64,000 nt of DNA from Podospora bellae-mahoneyi (lineage: Eukaryota > Ascomycota > Sordariomycetes > Sordariales > Podosporaceae): NCBI RefSeq assembly GCF_035222275.1, contig NC_085884.1:434001-498000 (forward strand), given 5' to 3'. Below are positions 35,547 to 48,894 of this stretch, in pieces. The position numbers were made by a program, and so were the translations under genes. Under the pieces are notes generated by a model. It saw only the letters and a list, made by a program, of their open reading frames with translations, had not been told where the DNA came from and ran no database searches. How positions within the stretch are numbered: the first letter of the stretch is position 1; each line of letters begins with the position of its first letter.

Positions 35547-36809
35547 ATGGCAGCCATCACTCCCGAGCAGATCGCCATTGTCAAGGCGACAGCGCCAGTC
35601 CTCAAAGAACACGGCGTAACCATCACCACCACCTTCTACAACAACCTCATCGGAGATGTTCCAGCACTTCACAACTTTTTCAGCACCACCAGCCAAACAA
35701 CAGGTCGACAGCCACGAGCACTTGCCGGCGCTGTTCTGGCTTATGCGACGTATATCGACGACCTCCCCAAGCTGACACATGCCGTGGAACGCATCGCCCA
35801 CAAGCATGTTTCCCTCCAAGTAACCCCTGAGCAATACGACATCGTCGGAAAGTACCTGATCCAAGCCATCGGTCAAGTCCTCGGTGACGCAGCCACCGCC
35901 GACATCGTCGACGCCTGGATTGCCGCCTATGGTGTCCTTGCCCAGGTCTTCATCAACCGCGAAGGCGAGATGTACAAGTCGAACGCCGCCGACGGCTGGG
36001 TCGGCTGGCGCAAGTTCCGCATCACCCAGAAGGTACCAGAGAGCAGCACCATCACGAGCTTCTATCTCGCCCCCAGCGATGGGGCCACGCCACTACCCAA
36101 GTACATGCCGGGTCAGTACGTCAGCTTGCAGGTGCCGGTGCCCGAGCTTGGGTACCTGCAGAGCAGACAGTACAGCCTGAGCGAAGCGCCGAGAAAGGGA
36201 GAGTACTACCGCATCAGCGTCAAGCGAGAGGAGGCCCTCGAGCCGAGCGCCCCTGCCCTTGTTTCCAACATGTTGCACGACCAGTACGCCGTGGGCGACG
36301 AGGTCGAGCTGTCGCATCCACAGGGCGAGTTCTTTGTGGACCCCCAGGACGCAAGCAAGGAGGGTGTCCCGGTCGTTTTGGTATCCGCCGGCGTTGGTGC
36401 GACACCGCTCAAGGCCATCCTTGACAGCCTCGTGTCTGCGGGGTCCAAGAGACCAGCATCATGGATCCATTCATCACGATCGAGCGCGGCACAGCCGTTT
36501 GCTGACGATATCCGGCGTATCTGTCGCGAGAACGAGAACGTGTCGGCCAATGTGTTCCTGCGCACGCTTGGCCCTGAGGACCGCGCTGGGGTACACTACG
36601 AGTTTGGAGACATGCGGCTGGATCTGGCAAAGTTGGACAAGGAGCGCGGTTTGTTCCTGGGTGACTCTCGAGCCGAGTACTACATTTGTGGTCCCGAGGC
36701 ATTCATGATCGATGTTCGCCGCACATTGCTCGAGCAGGGTGTCGACAGGTCGAGGATATTCCTGGAGCTCTTTGCGACGGGTGATGTCAGCGACGAGGAA
36801 GCAAAATAG
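35547..36809 (+). CDS. Flavohaemoglobin (nitric oxide dioxygenase)
   Basis: Oxidises NO to nitrate using O2 and NAD(P)H; defence against nitrosative stress. Single exon, 420 aa, full length. Globin domain 1 to about 150: helix B Tyr31 (TTFYNNL), distal Gln55 (GRQPRALAG) and proximal His87 (AHKHVSL). FAD domain about 155-270 starts RKFRITQKVPESS and has RQYSLSEAPRKGEYY. NAD domain about 275-420 has VSAGVGATPLKAIL, EYYICGPEAFMIDV and a C-terminal IFLELFATGD. No mitochondrial presequence seen, so probably cytosolic. The ATG at 35547 has an A at -3 region context (CACCATGGC). Confidence 0.96.
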   Translation: MAAITPEQIAIVKATAPVLKEHGVTITTTFYNNLIGDVPALHNFFSTTSQTTGRQPRALAGAVLAYATYIDDLPKLTHAVERIAHKHVSLQVTPEQYDIVGKYLIQAIGQVLGDAATADIVDAWIAAYGVLAQVFINREGEMYKSNAADGWVGWRKFRITQKVPESSTITSFYLAPSDGATPLPKYMPGQYVSLQVPVPELGYLQSRQYSLSEAPRKGEYYRISVKREEALEPSAPALVSNMLHDQYAVGDEVELSHPQGEFFVDPQDASKEGVPVVLVSAGVGATPLKAILDSLVSAGSKRPASWIHSSRSSAAQPFADDIRRICRENENVSANVFLRTLGPEDRAGVHYEFGDMRLDLAKLDKERGLFLGDSRAEYYICGPEAFMIDVRRTLLEQGVDRSRIFLELFATGDVSDEEAK

Positions 36810-39800
36810 TGAACGATTGGGATAGGAACTAGGTAGAGGGTATTGTAGCATATGGAGTACTCACCTCGAGAATAAGCACATCTTCTGACACCTAGATTGG
36901 ATGCGCGTAGCCGTTGACAGGTTGATGGTTGATGCTAGACTCACACAACTTTCGAAGACGACATAGGTGTAGGTGACAATCTGGACCGCGGACGTGCTGA
37001 AGCAAGCCACGGCATGGTGCCCCTGCGTTGTAGGTGCTGAAGCCCCACTATCAATGGCGTTCGGGTGGCTGAGAGCCCTGGCAGCAGTGGCAATTTGGGC
37101 TTGGAGGCCCTCAATGATGTCTTCAACATCTTGTTGTTTCTGATACATTGCAGACCACGTCAGCTCCCACCTCCAATTCCACGGCATAAGACTTCTTGAT
37201 TTCAAATCAAGAGTTTGAAGCCATACGACACAGTTCAGCTGCGCGTTATTTCCGCCCCTTTTTTGGTCGTGCTATGCTCGGCTCCTGTTTCCATCACACA
37301 GAAACCCAACTGAAGTTCCAGCATGCCAGAAGCCTCGTCGCCCAGCACCCCCGCTGTTGCTATACACGACGCCATTCATCGTTGCCTCGGAACCGCTATT
37401 TAACCCGAGTAGTGAGGGGATTAGCATCTCTCACGGGATGTCTTGTGCCTCCTGACTCTCAGCTGTGAAAAACCGGGCCGAGTCTTGTCAGGAGGACTGT
37501 TCCCTGCAAACAGCCAGTGTTGAAGCTCTTGGAAGGTTGCGCGAGGAGTTGCTGGCTGAGACCTCGGTAGAAGCATGTCGAAGATGGCACTTTCTGATCT
37601 TGACTGATCCTGGCAGACGTCAAGCTGAATGCTTTAAGGGCGAATCTGGAACCAGAATCCCTTTGCCCCCAGGTCACACAGCGTTGAGATTTGCGTGTAA
37701 CATTGCCAAGCTCCTTTGTGCGGGCCGAACCGAGCTGGCGGGTTCGATCGCCTCTCCAAGCCACAACATCCCTTTGTGTTCTTTGCTTCTGCCAGTTCAT
37801 AGGCTTATGTGGGCTACTAATACCTCCAACCGAGTGCCCGGTGGACTGTGGTGTGGTCAATGGCCATAAGTCTTGATATATCTGTATATTGTCCGAACTA
37901 ATAACGAACGTTTGTGGGGATGAGTCCCGAATCTCCGGTGTGTTTTTCTCGAACATATTACGGAGGACGCGTGGGATTTCTTCCGGCCGAAACGATTGAG
38001 CGTGCTTCAGTTGCAGCCCCGGCCGGAGCTTCATTCACGTAAGCGTCTTCCAGTACTGCTGATCCTTCACAACTAACCAGCCGTTATCCTGTCCCGCTCG
38101 TCCATCATGTCACCTTATCACAGCCGGCATCTTGATACGATGGCTCGAATGCTAAAATGCCCAGTTCGGTTGTATTTCGGCGGCCGGCTTCCCCGTCTTT
38201 GACTGGTGACTGGTGACCCGGCGATCATGACTGCTAATTGGGGAGACCTAACGGATATAGCGGTACACATTGACCTCACCAAGAGTTGGTTGGTGTTTTC
38301 CCGATCAGGTAGTCCCGCGGCTGCTGTCAGATACGATTGCGATCCGTGATCGACAAGGGGAGCTGGTCTTTCCCAGCAGCCTACCTTGGGTTGCCGTGCG
38401 CTGGAGGGCGTTGCGGTAGAACGTAGGGCCGTCCAAATCACCTCGGAGTCTCAAGCAGGTACAACGGCGGCCGATGACACAAGACGCCCCCTTGCCACTC
38501 GCACAAACATGACGACGGGAGCAGCCCCTTCGCATCCTGGACATGGATTGTTAGAGATTAAGCCGTGCCTGATACCGTCCACAAGCAGCATTGCATGCCG
38601 TATCTGGTACCACTCCCTGGCATGTGTCATGCGTCTCCGATGTTGCCTTGCTGCACCAGCTCGTGGCCCATCTTCGAGCTAAACCCCGCTGGGCCATCAG
38701 TCATCGGCTTCATCCTTACACCACTCCCAGACAGGACCACAATGTCTGCCCCGAGTCCGTTTTGGGCTATTGAATTCTGTATCTTCCTTGGCACGTGTAC
38801 ACGATGTGGCACTCTGCATCGATGCTTGGTTCCTGGACTAGATTGGATGGAGGTTCTGGAGGGCTCGCCTTCAGCCTTCCCAGACGAAAGGTCTCGCACA
38901 CGGAAAGGGAACCTGGGTTCGACAAGGCACTGTGAGAGATGGATGCCTTGTTGCATTTAATTTCAGATGTCTCTCTCAGTTGGCAGCACCATGATGGAGA
39001 CTTGTCCTAGGTAGCACGGGGAAACCCAAAAGGCCATCCCCAAACCATGATTCTCACAAGTAACCTTCTGTCCTTCCGTCGCGAGCATTGAGGTGGGATG
39101 CTCTTTGAGGAAAGACACAGACTGGCTCCATCGTTCCTGGGAAGCACCGGTCGCCGTCACGCCTTTTCGTTCTGCTGCTCGGCTTAGGCCAACTGACCGC
39201 TGCCAAGTATTTCACCTGCCCCTTCCACCAATCCCCCACACTGTAGTTGTTCTTGTGGAGGTAGCTTGCGGTCGCCATCGTCATAGGTGGTGAGGAGATC
39301 ATCCTGTCGTGTCAGCGGTCCTAGAAAACCGCACTGTCATCATGGTAAGTCCTTTCCAAGTCTCCGACTGTATCCTACCAAAACCGAGGACGATGCCGTT
39401 GATCGGCGATGGGTGTGGGTGGTGTGAGATGAATCTGTAGCTGGGAAGCTGCGGGGCTCTGGCAAGGCTGCTCCTAGTTCAACCCATGGCAGTGTCCAAC
39501 CTTCCAGTTCTAGGTTGCTAGAAGGAGCCCATGGGTGGCCTGCTAGCGCCCATGTTTGGCCCAGTGTTCCCCCATACATACGTTGGGTAGACACTCGAGC
39601 TTTTCCTTGTGTGCTAATCCTGCCTACCAGGTATTTCTGGCAGGGTCTGGCTGTCCGGCGAGTTGCGCTCTTAGGGGCATCAGTGTAATCTGAACATGTC
39701 TCCATTCACCTGATCCATTGCCACCACGAGAGAGATCGCAACTGTCACCAAGCATTCTAACATGGTACGGAGCCAAGGGCAGTGCGCATACCCCCCTTCC

Positions 39801-40337
39801 TGGTGTCCACATGGGTAGTCAACCGCTCCAGTAGACCTAGCTTCGACCAAGAGCGTGCTTTTGGTTGCTTGTTGCTCCTGGAGGCCCGTTCAAATTTTTC
39901 CTTTTTTTCCCCCACCAGGCTATCGTTCTTTTCACCATTGCCGTCTCACTCCGATCCTGACCAACTGACTGTTAAAGCAATCCACCACCTACCTCCCAGG
40001 CTTTTGAAAGCCCTTGATCCTGTTCCCAAGCAGCTATTCACTATCCTTGTTTGGCACCTACGACGACGTCTTTTTGCTTTACAGGCAAACAATTCACTTG
40101 CTCGGTCTCCTTTTCTCATCGTTCTTTGCTGGACCAGCTCAATTTGTTTGGCGAGCCGCTGATCCACCTAGCTTACAGCATCATTTTTCTTTCATTGCTG
40201 TCTTTGATTGCGGTTTTTCTTTTAATCAGATTGTCGATACCCCCAGCAACCCGGTCCTTTCCCTCCTTTCAGTTCTTGTCTTTCCAACGATAATACGGTT
40301 TCAAGACTGTAAACCACTACGGGGCACCCCTTCAAAA
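36810..40337. other. Long gene-poor region upstream of the polyketide synthase
   Basis: About 3.5 kb. Weak candidates only: a minus-strand frame 37187-36861 with MYQKQQDVEDIIEGLQAQIA (helical, no known domain) and a minus-strand ATG frame 38034-37459 without domain. The right end is CT-rich, consistent with the PKS promoter/5' UTR. I cannot recognise a cluster transcription factor here. Confidence 0.45.
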
Positions 40338-43300
40338 ATGCCGTCCTCGCCCTGTGGCGCTGAGCCCATCGCCATCATCGGCTCCGCGTGCCGGTTCCCG
40401 GGAGGCGCGAGCTCCCCCTCGCGCCTGTGGCAACTGCTTGCGAACCCGAGGGACCTCTCGGAGCGCGTGCCCGCGGGAAGATTCCATGTCGACGCCTTCT
40501 ACCACCCAGATGGCGAGTTCCCCGGCACGACGAATTCTGCCCGTGGATACTTCCTGGACTACGACCCCCGGCTGTTTGACGCCAGCTTCTTCAGCGTCAC
40601 GCCCAAAGAAGCCGAAGCAATCGACCCCCAGCAGCGGTTGCTTCTAGAAGTGGTGTACGAGGCCCTCGAGTCGGCCGGGTACTCTCTCCAGCAGCATGCG
40701 GGTGCCCGTGTTGGTGTGTTTGCCGGTGTGATGACGGCCGACTACGACACCCTCTCACAGAGGGACGAGCTCACCACAAGCCAGTACTATGCCACGGGCA
40801 ATGCGCGGTCCATGGTCTCCAACCGGCTCTCGTACTTTTTCAACTTCAAGGGGCCCTCCATGACGATCGACACGGCCTGTTCATCCAGCCTGGTAGCCCT
40901 CCACCAAGCTGTCTTGAGTCTTCGGTCGGGCGATTGCGAAATGGCTTGCGTGGCTGGTGCCAACCTCATCCTGACCCCTGAGCAGTTCATCGTCGAGTCC
41001 AGCCTACACATGCTCAGTCCCTCCGGTCACTGCAACATGTTTGACGCCAATGCCGATGGCTATGCCCGCGGCGAAGGAATTGCGGCTATGTTTGTCCGTC
41101 CCCTGAGCAAAGCCCTGGCCAGTGGCGACCACATTCTCGCCGTTATTCGGGAAACCGGTGTCAATTCGGATGGCAGGACGACAGGGATCACGATGCCCAA
41201 CTGGGAAGCGCAAGCACAGCTTATTCAGGACACATATCGACGAGCCGGCCTAGATATCAACACCCTCGAGGACCGCTGTCAGTATTTTGAGTGTCATGGG
41301 GCTGGAACGGCTGCAGGTGACCCCAAGGAAGCCCGCGCCATCGAACATGCCTTCTTCTCGGGTGAGCTTCGAGCTGGGCCGTCAACAGACTTGATCCCGC
41401 CCGCGGAAAGGCCTCGGCTTCTGGTTGGCTCAGTGAAGACGGTCATTGGCCACACTGAGGGGTCGGCAGGTCTCGCAGGGTTATTCAAGGTTGTCGAGAG
41501 CATGCGCCATGATACCATTCCTCCAAACCTACATCTAGATCGGTTGAGCCCGCAGGTTGCCGAATATGCCAGCCACTTGGTCGTCCCAACAAGCCCCGTC
41601 CCATGGCCAGCGGTCCAGCCAGGACAACCGAAAAGAGCCAGCGTCAACTCGTTCGGTTTCGGCGGCACCAATGCCCATGCGATTGTTGAGCAGTACGTTC
41701 CAGCCATCCACGACGAGAACTTCGTGTCAAGTTCCCACGTCCCTCGCCCCATCCCCACCGGGTCAGTCGGGCCTAGAGTCAATCGTATTTGCCTCCCTTT
41801 GGTACTCTCTGCCAAATCCGAAAAGTCCCTGGTAGCTGTCGTGCAAACCTATTACGATCACCTCCTCAAGAACCCCGGTGCCTCAACCGAAGAGCTGTCA
41901 TGGCACACCTACGCCCGCCGCACAGCCTTTGCTCACAGAGTGTCCTTTGCGGGTACAACAACGGAAAGGCTTCTTGGGAAGCTGGCGCGATTCCTGAAGA
42001 TACCAGACGCCCCGCCTGAGCCCCCTCGAAAGAAGCTGAAAACAACCGACAAACGAGAGACGCCGCCACCGGTTGCCACTATGTGTCGCGTGAAACCAGA
42101 ACATCAGAAGCCCAAGTTGCTGGGGATCTTCACGGGCCAGGGAGCGCAATGGGCCACCATGTCTCGGGGTCTGCTTGTGACAAGCAAGGTCTATCGTGAT
42201 TCTATTCGACAGTTGGACGGGATTCTGCGGCAGTGCCCACATCCACCTCCCTGGAGCTTGGAACACGAGATATCGGCGGACGAGGGTCTTTCGAGGGTTC
42301 ATAGGTCGACAATCTCGCAGCCTCTGTGTACCGCCATTCAGATTGCTTTAGGTAAGACACCTTGCCTGTGCATGGATTCTCTGTTCAGTTCTGAAGAAGC
42401 TGCCGGATCTGCTTTGCTAACACTGCTTCCGAACAGTGGACTTGTTACACTCGATCGAGATTAGCTTCCACACGGTGGTCGGCCACTCGTCTGGGGAAAT
42501 CGGTGCTGCATATGCCGCCGGCCGGATCGGTGCCAGAGATGCTATTCTGATTGCTTACTACCGTGGAATGGACGTGAACCTCGCCTGCGGAGCCGGGGGC
42601 GTCAAAGGGGGGATGCTAGTTGCAGGCATGTCAATGGAGGAGGCCGCCGATTTCTGTGCTAGAAGAGAGTACAGCCCAGGACTCTGCATTGCCGCCAGCA
42701 ACTCGCCCATGGTTGTCACGCTTTCAGGTGATCTTGACTTGATTCATGAGGCCTGCAAGTATCTTAAGGGCAAGAGGTTGCTAGCACGGATACTCAACGT
42801 CGACACGGCTTACCATTCACCCCACATGGAGGTTCCGTCAATAAAGTATCTGGAAGCGATCAAATCGTGCAACATCTCACCGCGGGCTCAGAACAATGGA
42901 ACCGCCTGGATTTCGACTGTGTCTGGCACTGGGGAGCCCGAGGCGGCGGATTTGAAGGGCACCTACTGGCGTGACAACATGATGAAGCCGGTGCTGTTTT
43001 ACGAGGCTATGAGTACCGCCTTGGACAAAAATGGACCGTTCGACGGAGTGATAGAGGTCGGGCCCCATTGCACTCTTAGGGGGCCAGTCTTTGAAGCGAT
43101 CCGAGAGAGCTTGGGAACAGAAGCAACTTTGCCCTATACTGGACTCCTCAACAGGGGGATGGACGACCGGGAGGCGTTTGGCGAGTTTCTCGGCTGGATA
43201 TGGGCCCAGTTTGGGGCTTACAACTCTCACATTCGGCAATTCGTCCTGGGTTCCGTACAGCCCGAGCTGATCAACACGCGGATTCAAGGTGCTCCCAGTT

Positions 43301-46300
43301 ACCCATGGGACCATTCACAGATTCATTGGAGAGAGTCGAGACTATCTCGACAGTATCACTTCAGGTTGGCCATGCCTCACGAACTGCTTGGGGTACGCAC
43401 TCGAGACGATTCGCGGTACCTACTTCGATGGCGGAACATTCTGAAGTTTGAGAAGCTCACTTGGGCCAGGCACCATGCGTTCCAGGGTCAATCGGTAGGT
43501 CACAGATCTAAGTTCTACTGTCTTTGTAAAACTTGACCGTGTACTAACAAGAATTGTTGACAGCTACTCCCCGCGTCAGCCTACATCATCATGGCGGTTG
43601 ATGCTGCCAAAGCCGCTGCGCCAGAGGTAGCAATTTCTGTGATCGAGCTTCGCGATCTCAAGTTCTACAAAGGCATCACGTTTGATCCTAATTCGCCCGG
43701 GGTCGAAGTTCTCTCCTCTTTGATCATTGAGAAAGAGACGCCAGACACATGGGAGGCTTCGTTTCTGCTGACTTCAACCGTTGCCGACGGCCGCACCGAC
43801 GTGAAAAAGAACTTTAGTTGCCGGGTCGCCATCACGTCTGGCGCACCACATCCCAATCTGTTGCCAACGCGGCCAGCGACGAGAGCGGAAACACTGAGCG
43901 CCAACCCCGAGGCTTTCTATGCCATGATGGCCGGGACAGGCTTGAGGTACACTGGCCCATTCCGAGGGCTACAAGCACTCGACCGTCGGTTTGATTTTGC
44001 GTCGGGTTCCCTGAGGAGAGTTCACCCCGACGACACTACAAGGCTTGGCCTCAGCCCCGCCACCTTGGACAGCTGTCTCCAAACGGCCTTTGTCACAATG
44101 TCTTCGCCTGGCGACGGTGCCATCTGGACACCATTCTTGCCAGTGGAGATCGAGAACATTCGCATGAACCTATCACTGTGCAATGCCCAAGCACGGAGCG
44201 ACACGCTGGTGGTTGATGCGCATAAGACGCAGGCTACACCATGCACGAGGAGCGCCCCGGCCTCCTTCACTGCCGACATCGAGATATTTAATGATGAAGG
44301 CAAGCAGGAGATACAGATTGAGGGACTCAAAGTTGGGTCGTTTGGCCCTACCAATCCCGAGGATGACTACGAGCTGTACCTTACCACACAGCTGGACCTT
44401 GATCCCGAAGACGCTATCGTGTCCGCCGCAGACGAAGACGTTCACCACGCGAGCCCCATGCTTGCCGAGTCCTGCGAGCGCGTCGCTTCTTTTTACACCA
44501 AGAGACTGCCAGCCACTGCAGTGTGTCCAAGTCCGGGCTCGCACCTCGTTTCTGCGTCCATCGCCAGCCGAGCAGAGCTGGGCCGCGCCACAAGCACCTG
44601 GTCGGATGAGACAGAGGAGTCTCTTGATCGGTTCATTCTATCCTCGCCATACTATTCGGCTTTGAATCTGGTCCGCAGATTGGGCCGGAAAGTTCCGGAT
44701 GTGATGGCTGGCATGCTTCCTACAGTGTTTGAAGAAGCTCGCCAGACGCATAGCTTCCAGCGTCATATTTCGAGAGTGGTGAAGCAAATATCCCACAAGT
44801 ATGCCTCGATGCACGTCTTGGGACTGACAGATGCTGAGCTTGGGTTGACGGAGCACGTGCTGGCTGGCTTGGGCACCTCCTTTGCATCCTACCGCATCGG
44901 CTCTCGGCCTGAGGAGAATCTCAACGATCGAATCCAGCTTTCCGAGTCTCTGAGCGAGAAGGTGATCACCGAAAAAGTCGATTTCACCACGGGTGTTCCA
45001 GCAAATGGCCAGCTCTACGACCTAGTTCTTCTGTCTACTTCTCTATTCGAGCCTCACAACACGGCCACTGTCCTCGGCCACGTTCGGAGCATGATGCGGC
45101 CTGGAGGCTTCCTGATGCTCATTCAGGTTACAAGGACTCCTCTCGAGGAACGTCTCCGTCGTGCCATCAGCTGTGCAGTCTCTCTGCAGTCGATGTCCCC
45201 AACACCGCCTGACTGGCCTGACCTTCTCGATCAGTGCGGATTTCAAAATTCCAGCGAGGACTCGGCCCAGAACTATGCCACTGGCTTTTCTCTGATTGTT
45301 CGTCAAGCGCAGTCTCTGGAGAAAGCGCTGCTGATGTATCCTCCCTCCGAGGACTCAGACCCGGAACGTCTGATGAATAGACTCCTGATTGTTGGCGGCA
45401 AGCAGCTGTGGACATCATTCATCTCCTCGCAAGTCACTGCAGCACTGGCTTCGCATTGCGGGTTGATCACTACCGTTGCGTCCCTTGACGACTTGGCACC
45501 CGGGCATGCTGCCAACTTTACAGCCGTCATCCTCCTCTGCGACCTGGATGAGCCCCTTCTGCTGAACATGAACGAGAAGCGGATGGAGGCCTTGAAGGAG
45601 CTACTCCGTCCAGAAATGGTGATCCTTTGGGTCACGGAAAGTGCCCGGACTACTACCCCTGGCAATTCGGCTTCTCTGGGCTTCACGCGCACCCTCGCTG
45701 CTGAGATCCCAGGATTGACCCTCCAAGTCCTTGACCTCGAGACTGTTAATACCGATCCCGCCGTCAAGGCCGTCTCTGAGACCTTTTTTCGCCTTGCCAT
45801 GTACGCTAGGATTCAACACACAAGTGTTGAAAACCCTCTGTGGGTTCTGGAGCCAGAGATACACATCAAGGATGGTCGTCGCATGGTTCCCCGTGTTCGT
45901 CCGTGGAAGAAAGGCAACAACCGCGCGAACGCCGGTCGGCGGATTGTCACAGCTCCTTGCAACACCTTGGAAAATGTGGTGGAAATTCTGCCAGGGCATC
46001 CAGGAAACGGGCCGTACAGGGCAGAGGAGTGGGGATTGGCGTCTGCGTCGGACCCTCCAGGAGAGCTCTTTGGTATTCAGGTCAACTACAGCACTGTCGG
46101 TGCGCTCAACACAGGGCTCAGTTCTTTCCCGTCGGCCTACGTCTGCCTTGGCCGCGATACGAAGACCCTCGCCACCACGGTTGCTTTGTCCAAAGTCAAT
46201 GCCTCCTACATCATGATGCCAACGAGATGGGGTACGGAGATTACGATCCCCAGTCTGAACGAGCCGGTCTTCTTTGGGCTTTTGGTCCGCTATTTCCTGG

Positions 46301-48123
46301 CGCTCAGCATTTCGTGGAAGGCCAGGGGACAGTCGCTCTTGGTTATCGAGCCTGACGAGCGGTTCCAGGAGTGCATCAAGGACGTCTGTGTCAAGCAGGG
46401 GATTTCGTTCCAGATATTCTCGACCGACGAGGAGCGCTGCAGGCGGGTACCAGAGATGACTTTTCTTCACCCGGCGCTTTCTCGACGCGGGATGAGGGAT
46501 CTGAACCTTCCGCAACGCGCCTTGGTTGTGGATATGCTCCCCAAGGGGAGCCGTCTCTCCGAGATGTTCAAAGCCACGGTGGAGGAGCCCTCGGCGTATC
46601 ACCATCTCTCCTCGTTCTTGCGACCAGCGGCAGACTTGGAAGTCGATGGTGTCAATCCCGATGCTGGTGCATGCGTACACCTTGATAGAATTTGGGAGGG
46701 AGCTGTCACCCTGTCGCTTGCCAAGATGGAAACACTGGCCGATGGTGCTGTCTCCCCTCTCCTCTCTGTACCGGCCTTGGTCGACTGTACAGAGCCGGTT
46801 GCGCCGTTCTCGGTCATTCACTGGAAGGCCGAGAGGGACGTTCAACAGATCATCACCCCGCCTTATGGCCGTCAGCTGTTGAGTCCATCAAAGACCTACC
46901 TTCTTGTTGGTCTGACGAGGGACTTTGGCCAGAGCCTCTGCACGCTCTTGGCTCAACAGGGGGCGCGCCACCTTGTCCTGGCGAGCCGGAACCCGCCCCG
47001 GCGGTCCCCAAGATGGGCAGAAGAGCTGACGAGAAAGGGCGTCCAACTCAGGTTTCAGACGCTGGATGTGACCAAGATGGAGCAAGTGACCGCCTTGAAG
47101 ACCAAGATCGCACAGACGCTCAGATTCCCTCCCGTCGGGGGTGTTGTCAACGGCGCCATGGTTCTCGACGACCGCGTCTTCTCTGAAATGTCCATCGAGT
47201 CCTTCCAGCGGGTCATGGCGCCCAAGACGATCGGTTCCAGCAATCTCGACGACGCGTTCTGCTCACCCGACATGGACTTTTTCATCATGACCTCGTCCTT
47301 TGCGGCCGTCGGCGGACATGCCGGCCAGTCTAACTATGCAGCGGCCAACATGTACATGAACGGCCTCGCCGCCTCGAGACGCCACCGCGGGTTTGTCGGT
47401 TCCATCCTCAACATCGGTGTCATTTACGGGCTGGGGTTCTTGCACCGCGAGAAGGAGAATCTCTACGAGGGTCTGGAGCGGGAGGGATACCCGCCTATTT
47501 CGGAACGGGACCTTCATCACATGTTCCTCGAGGCTATTGTTGCGGGAAAGCCGACAGAGGATCAGATCTACGACATCACTACCGGGTTGCGGCGGTTCCC
47601 GGCCGGGCGGCCTACCCTGCACTGGCACAGCGATCCGAGGTTTTGTCACTTTACTCGCGGCAGTGATGATCGGGACGAGGAAAGCGACGCTGGGCCTCAG
47701 CAGCTGAGCTTGAAGGAGCAGACTAGCCGCGGCGAGACGGAGGAGGATGTTGCCGAGATTCTCGTCCCGGCGTTTATCAAGAGACTACAGAATCAGCTCA
47801 AGCTGGCGGAGGGAACTGTGACAGCCGAGCAGAGCATTGTCGAGTTGGGTGTTGATTCACTGGCGGCAGTGGAGATTCGATCATGGGTCTGGAGGACGCT
47901 GGGCCATGATGTGGGGGTGATGAAGATTCTCAGCGGCATGACGATTAGTCAGTTGTGCGGGGAGATTGCAGCGGCCACCATGGCGGTTCGCGTGACGACG
48001 CAGCAGAGATTGGAGGCGACGGGAGTGCCTAGTGATGCCTCGGCGACGCCTCACACTACCTCTGTGGTTTCTGGTGCCGAGTTGGAGACGCATTCGGTGG
48101 CGACGACGGCAGCGGAGGAGTAG
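40338..48123 (+). CDS. Highly reducing type I polyketide synthase (KS-AT-DH-MT remnant-KR-ACP)
   Basis: Exons 40338-42351, 42437-43494 and 43564-48123 give about 2543 aa. KS about 8-450: EPIAIIGSACRFPGG, Cys181 in DTACSSSLVAL, His320 in ECHGAGT, His372 in VIGHTEGSAG, end FGFGGTNAHAIVE. AT: GIFTGQGAQWATMS, Ser689 in GHSSGEIGAAY. DH: His1018 in HAFQGQSLLP and Asp1193 in SPATLDSCLQTAF. About 1290-1560: methyltransferase-like sequence (RSMMRPGGFLMLIQVTRTPL) without a SAM-binding GxGxG, so probably inactive. Then a structural region; I see no enoylreductase signature. KR about 2130-2320: YLLVGLTRDFGQSL, Tyr2282 in QSNYAAANMYM. ACP: Ser2456 in LGVDSLAAVEIR. No thioesterase or reductase: the chain must be reduced or released by other proteins. 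The ATG at 40338 sits right before the KS; the open frame extends upstream but has no domain. Confidence 0.94.
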
Positions 48124-48894
48124 ATGTTGAGTTTGGGTTCTTTGGTCGTCATGGTTGAGTTCAAGTATTGGAGTCGTGTAACAACAGAAGAGTGTGTAGT
48201 TTTCCGGTGTGTGTGTTTGGGGGGATGGGGGGGGGGAGGAGGGGATTGATTCTGCATATATATGACCAAAAGGAGGTTGGGACGTTGGCTGGAAAGGTGT
48301 CGTTATTTGTTATACTGAAGGGATTGGATGCAAGTGATGTGTGGGTAGCGAATACAAAAAAAACATGGTATCCTGGTTTGACTTTTCAGTAACGTTGTGC
48401 GAGTCTCGGACTTGTATGTATGTTGTAGAACATGACGGTCATCTCACGTGAGCGAGACTACGCGATGTTTGATCCGAAAGGCCGTAAACCCGAGCAGTTG
48501 CATGTAGTGTATGGGCTGTCGGATCAGGAACCCAATATCCGCGAGTGGCCTGGCCGGGTGTCGATCACCGGTGCGCGGAGCGGGGTCCTGGAACTTCAGG
48601 CTATGCAGCTGCGTTCCGGGGCACCTGTCGGCCCGCTGTGCAGCAGTTGTGCGCCTATCGCAGCTGCAGTGACGGTACCCAGGTATGCGAGGTGACGGGA
48701 CGAGATGTGACAGTGGACGAGCTGGAACGCGGGGGAGAAGGGAGGGGACGGGGAGGGGACGGGGAGGGGTCCGGTGGTCGGTGAGGGGGCTCCGTTTATA
48801 ACGTTCGCCTTTTGCTGGTCCCCCTTCCCACCACACGATCGCGCTGGACACCATCAACAACAGTACAAACCCCCAGAGACAGAGCACATCAAAG
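48124..48894. other. Intergenic region between PKS and FAD monooxygenase
   Basis: 3' flank of the PKS and promoter of the next gene. A G-rich tract (runs of GGGGAGGGGAC) lies near 48740-48775 and a TTTATAAC box at about 48794, 100 bases before the ATG. Confidence 0.55.

Noticed and set aside
37160-37220. tRNA-Ser-like hairpin (CTTGA-TTTGAAA-TCAAG, anticodon TGA) on the minus strand
   Set aside because: Good anticodon arm but no D-arm, no T-arm B-box and no pairing acceptor stem.
37720-37765. GGGTTCGATC motif resembling a tRNA B-box
   Set aside because: No acceptor or anticodon stem could be paired around it on either strand.
37459-38034. 191-codon minus-strand frame with ATG
   Set aside because: No domain and many Ser/Gln/Arg typical of random frames; kept only as a mention in the intergenic entry.
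40014-40337. N-terminal extension of the PKS frame
   Set aside because: Hydrophobic, CT-rich leader-like sequence before the KS; family proteins start directly at the KS as with the ATG at 40338.
45601-46845. 414-codon open frame on the minus strand
   Set aside because: Shadow of the PKS exon 3; no domain motifs.
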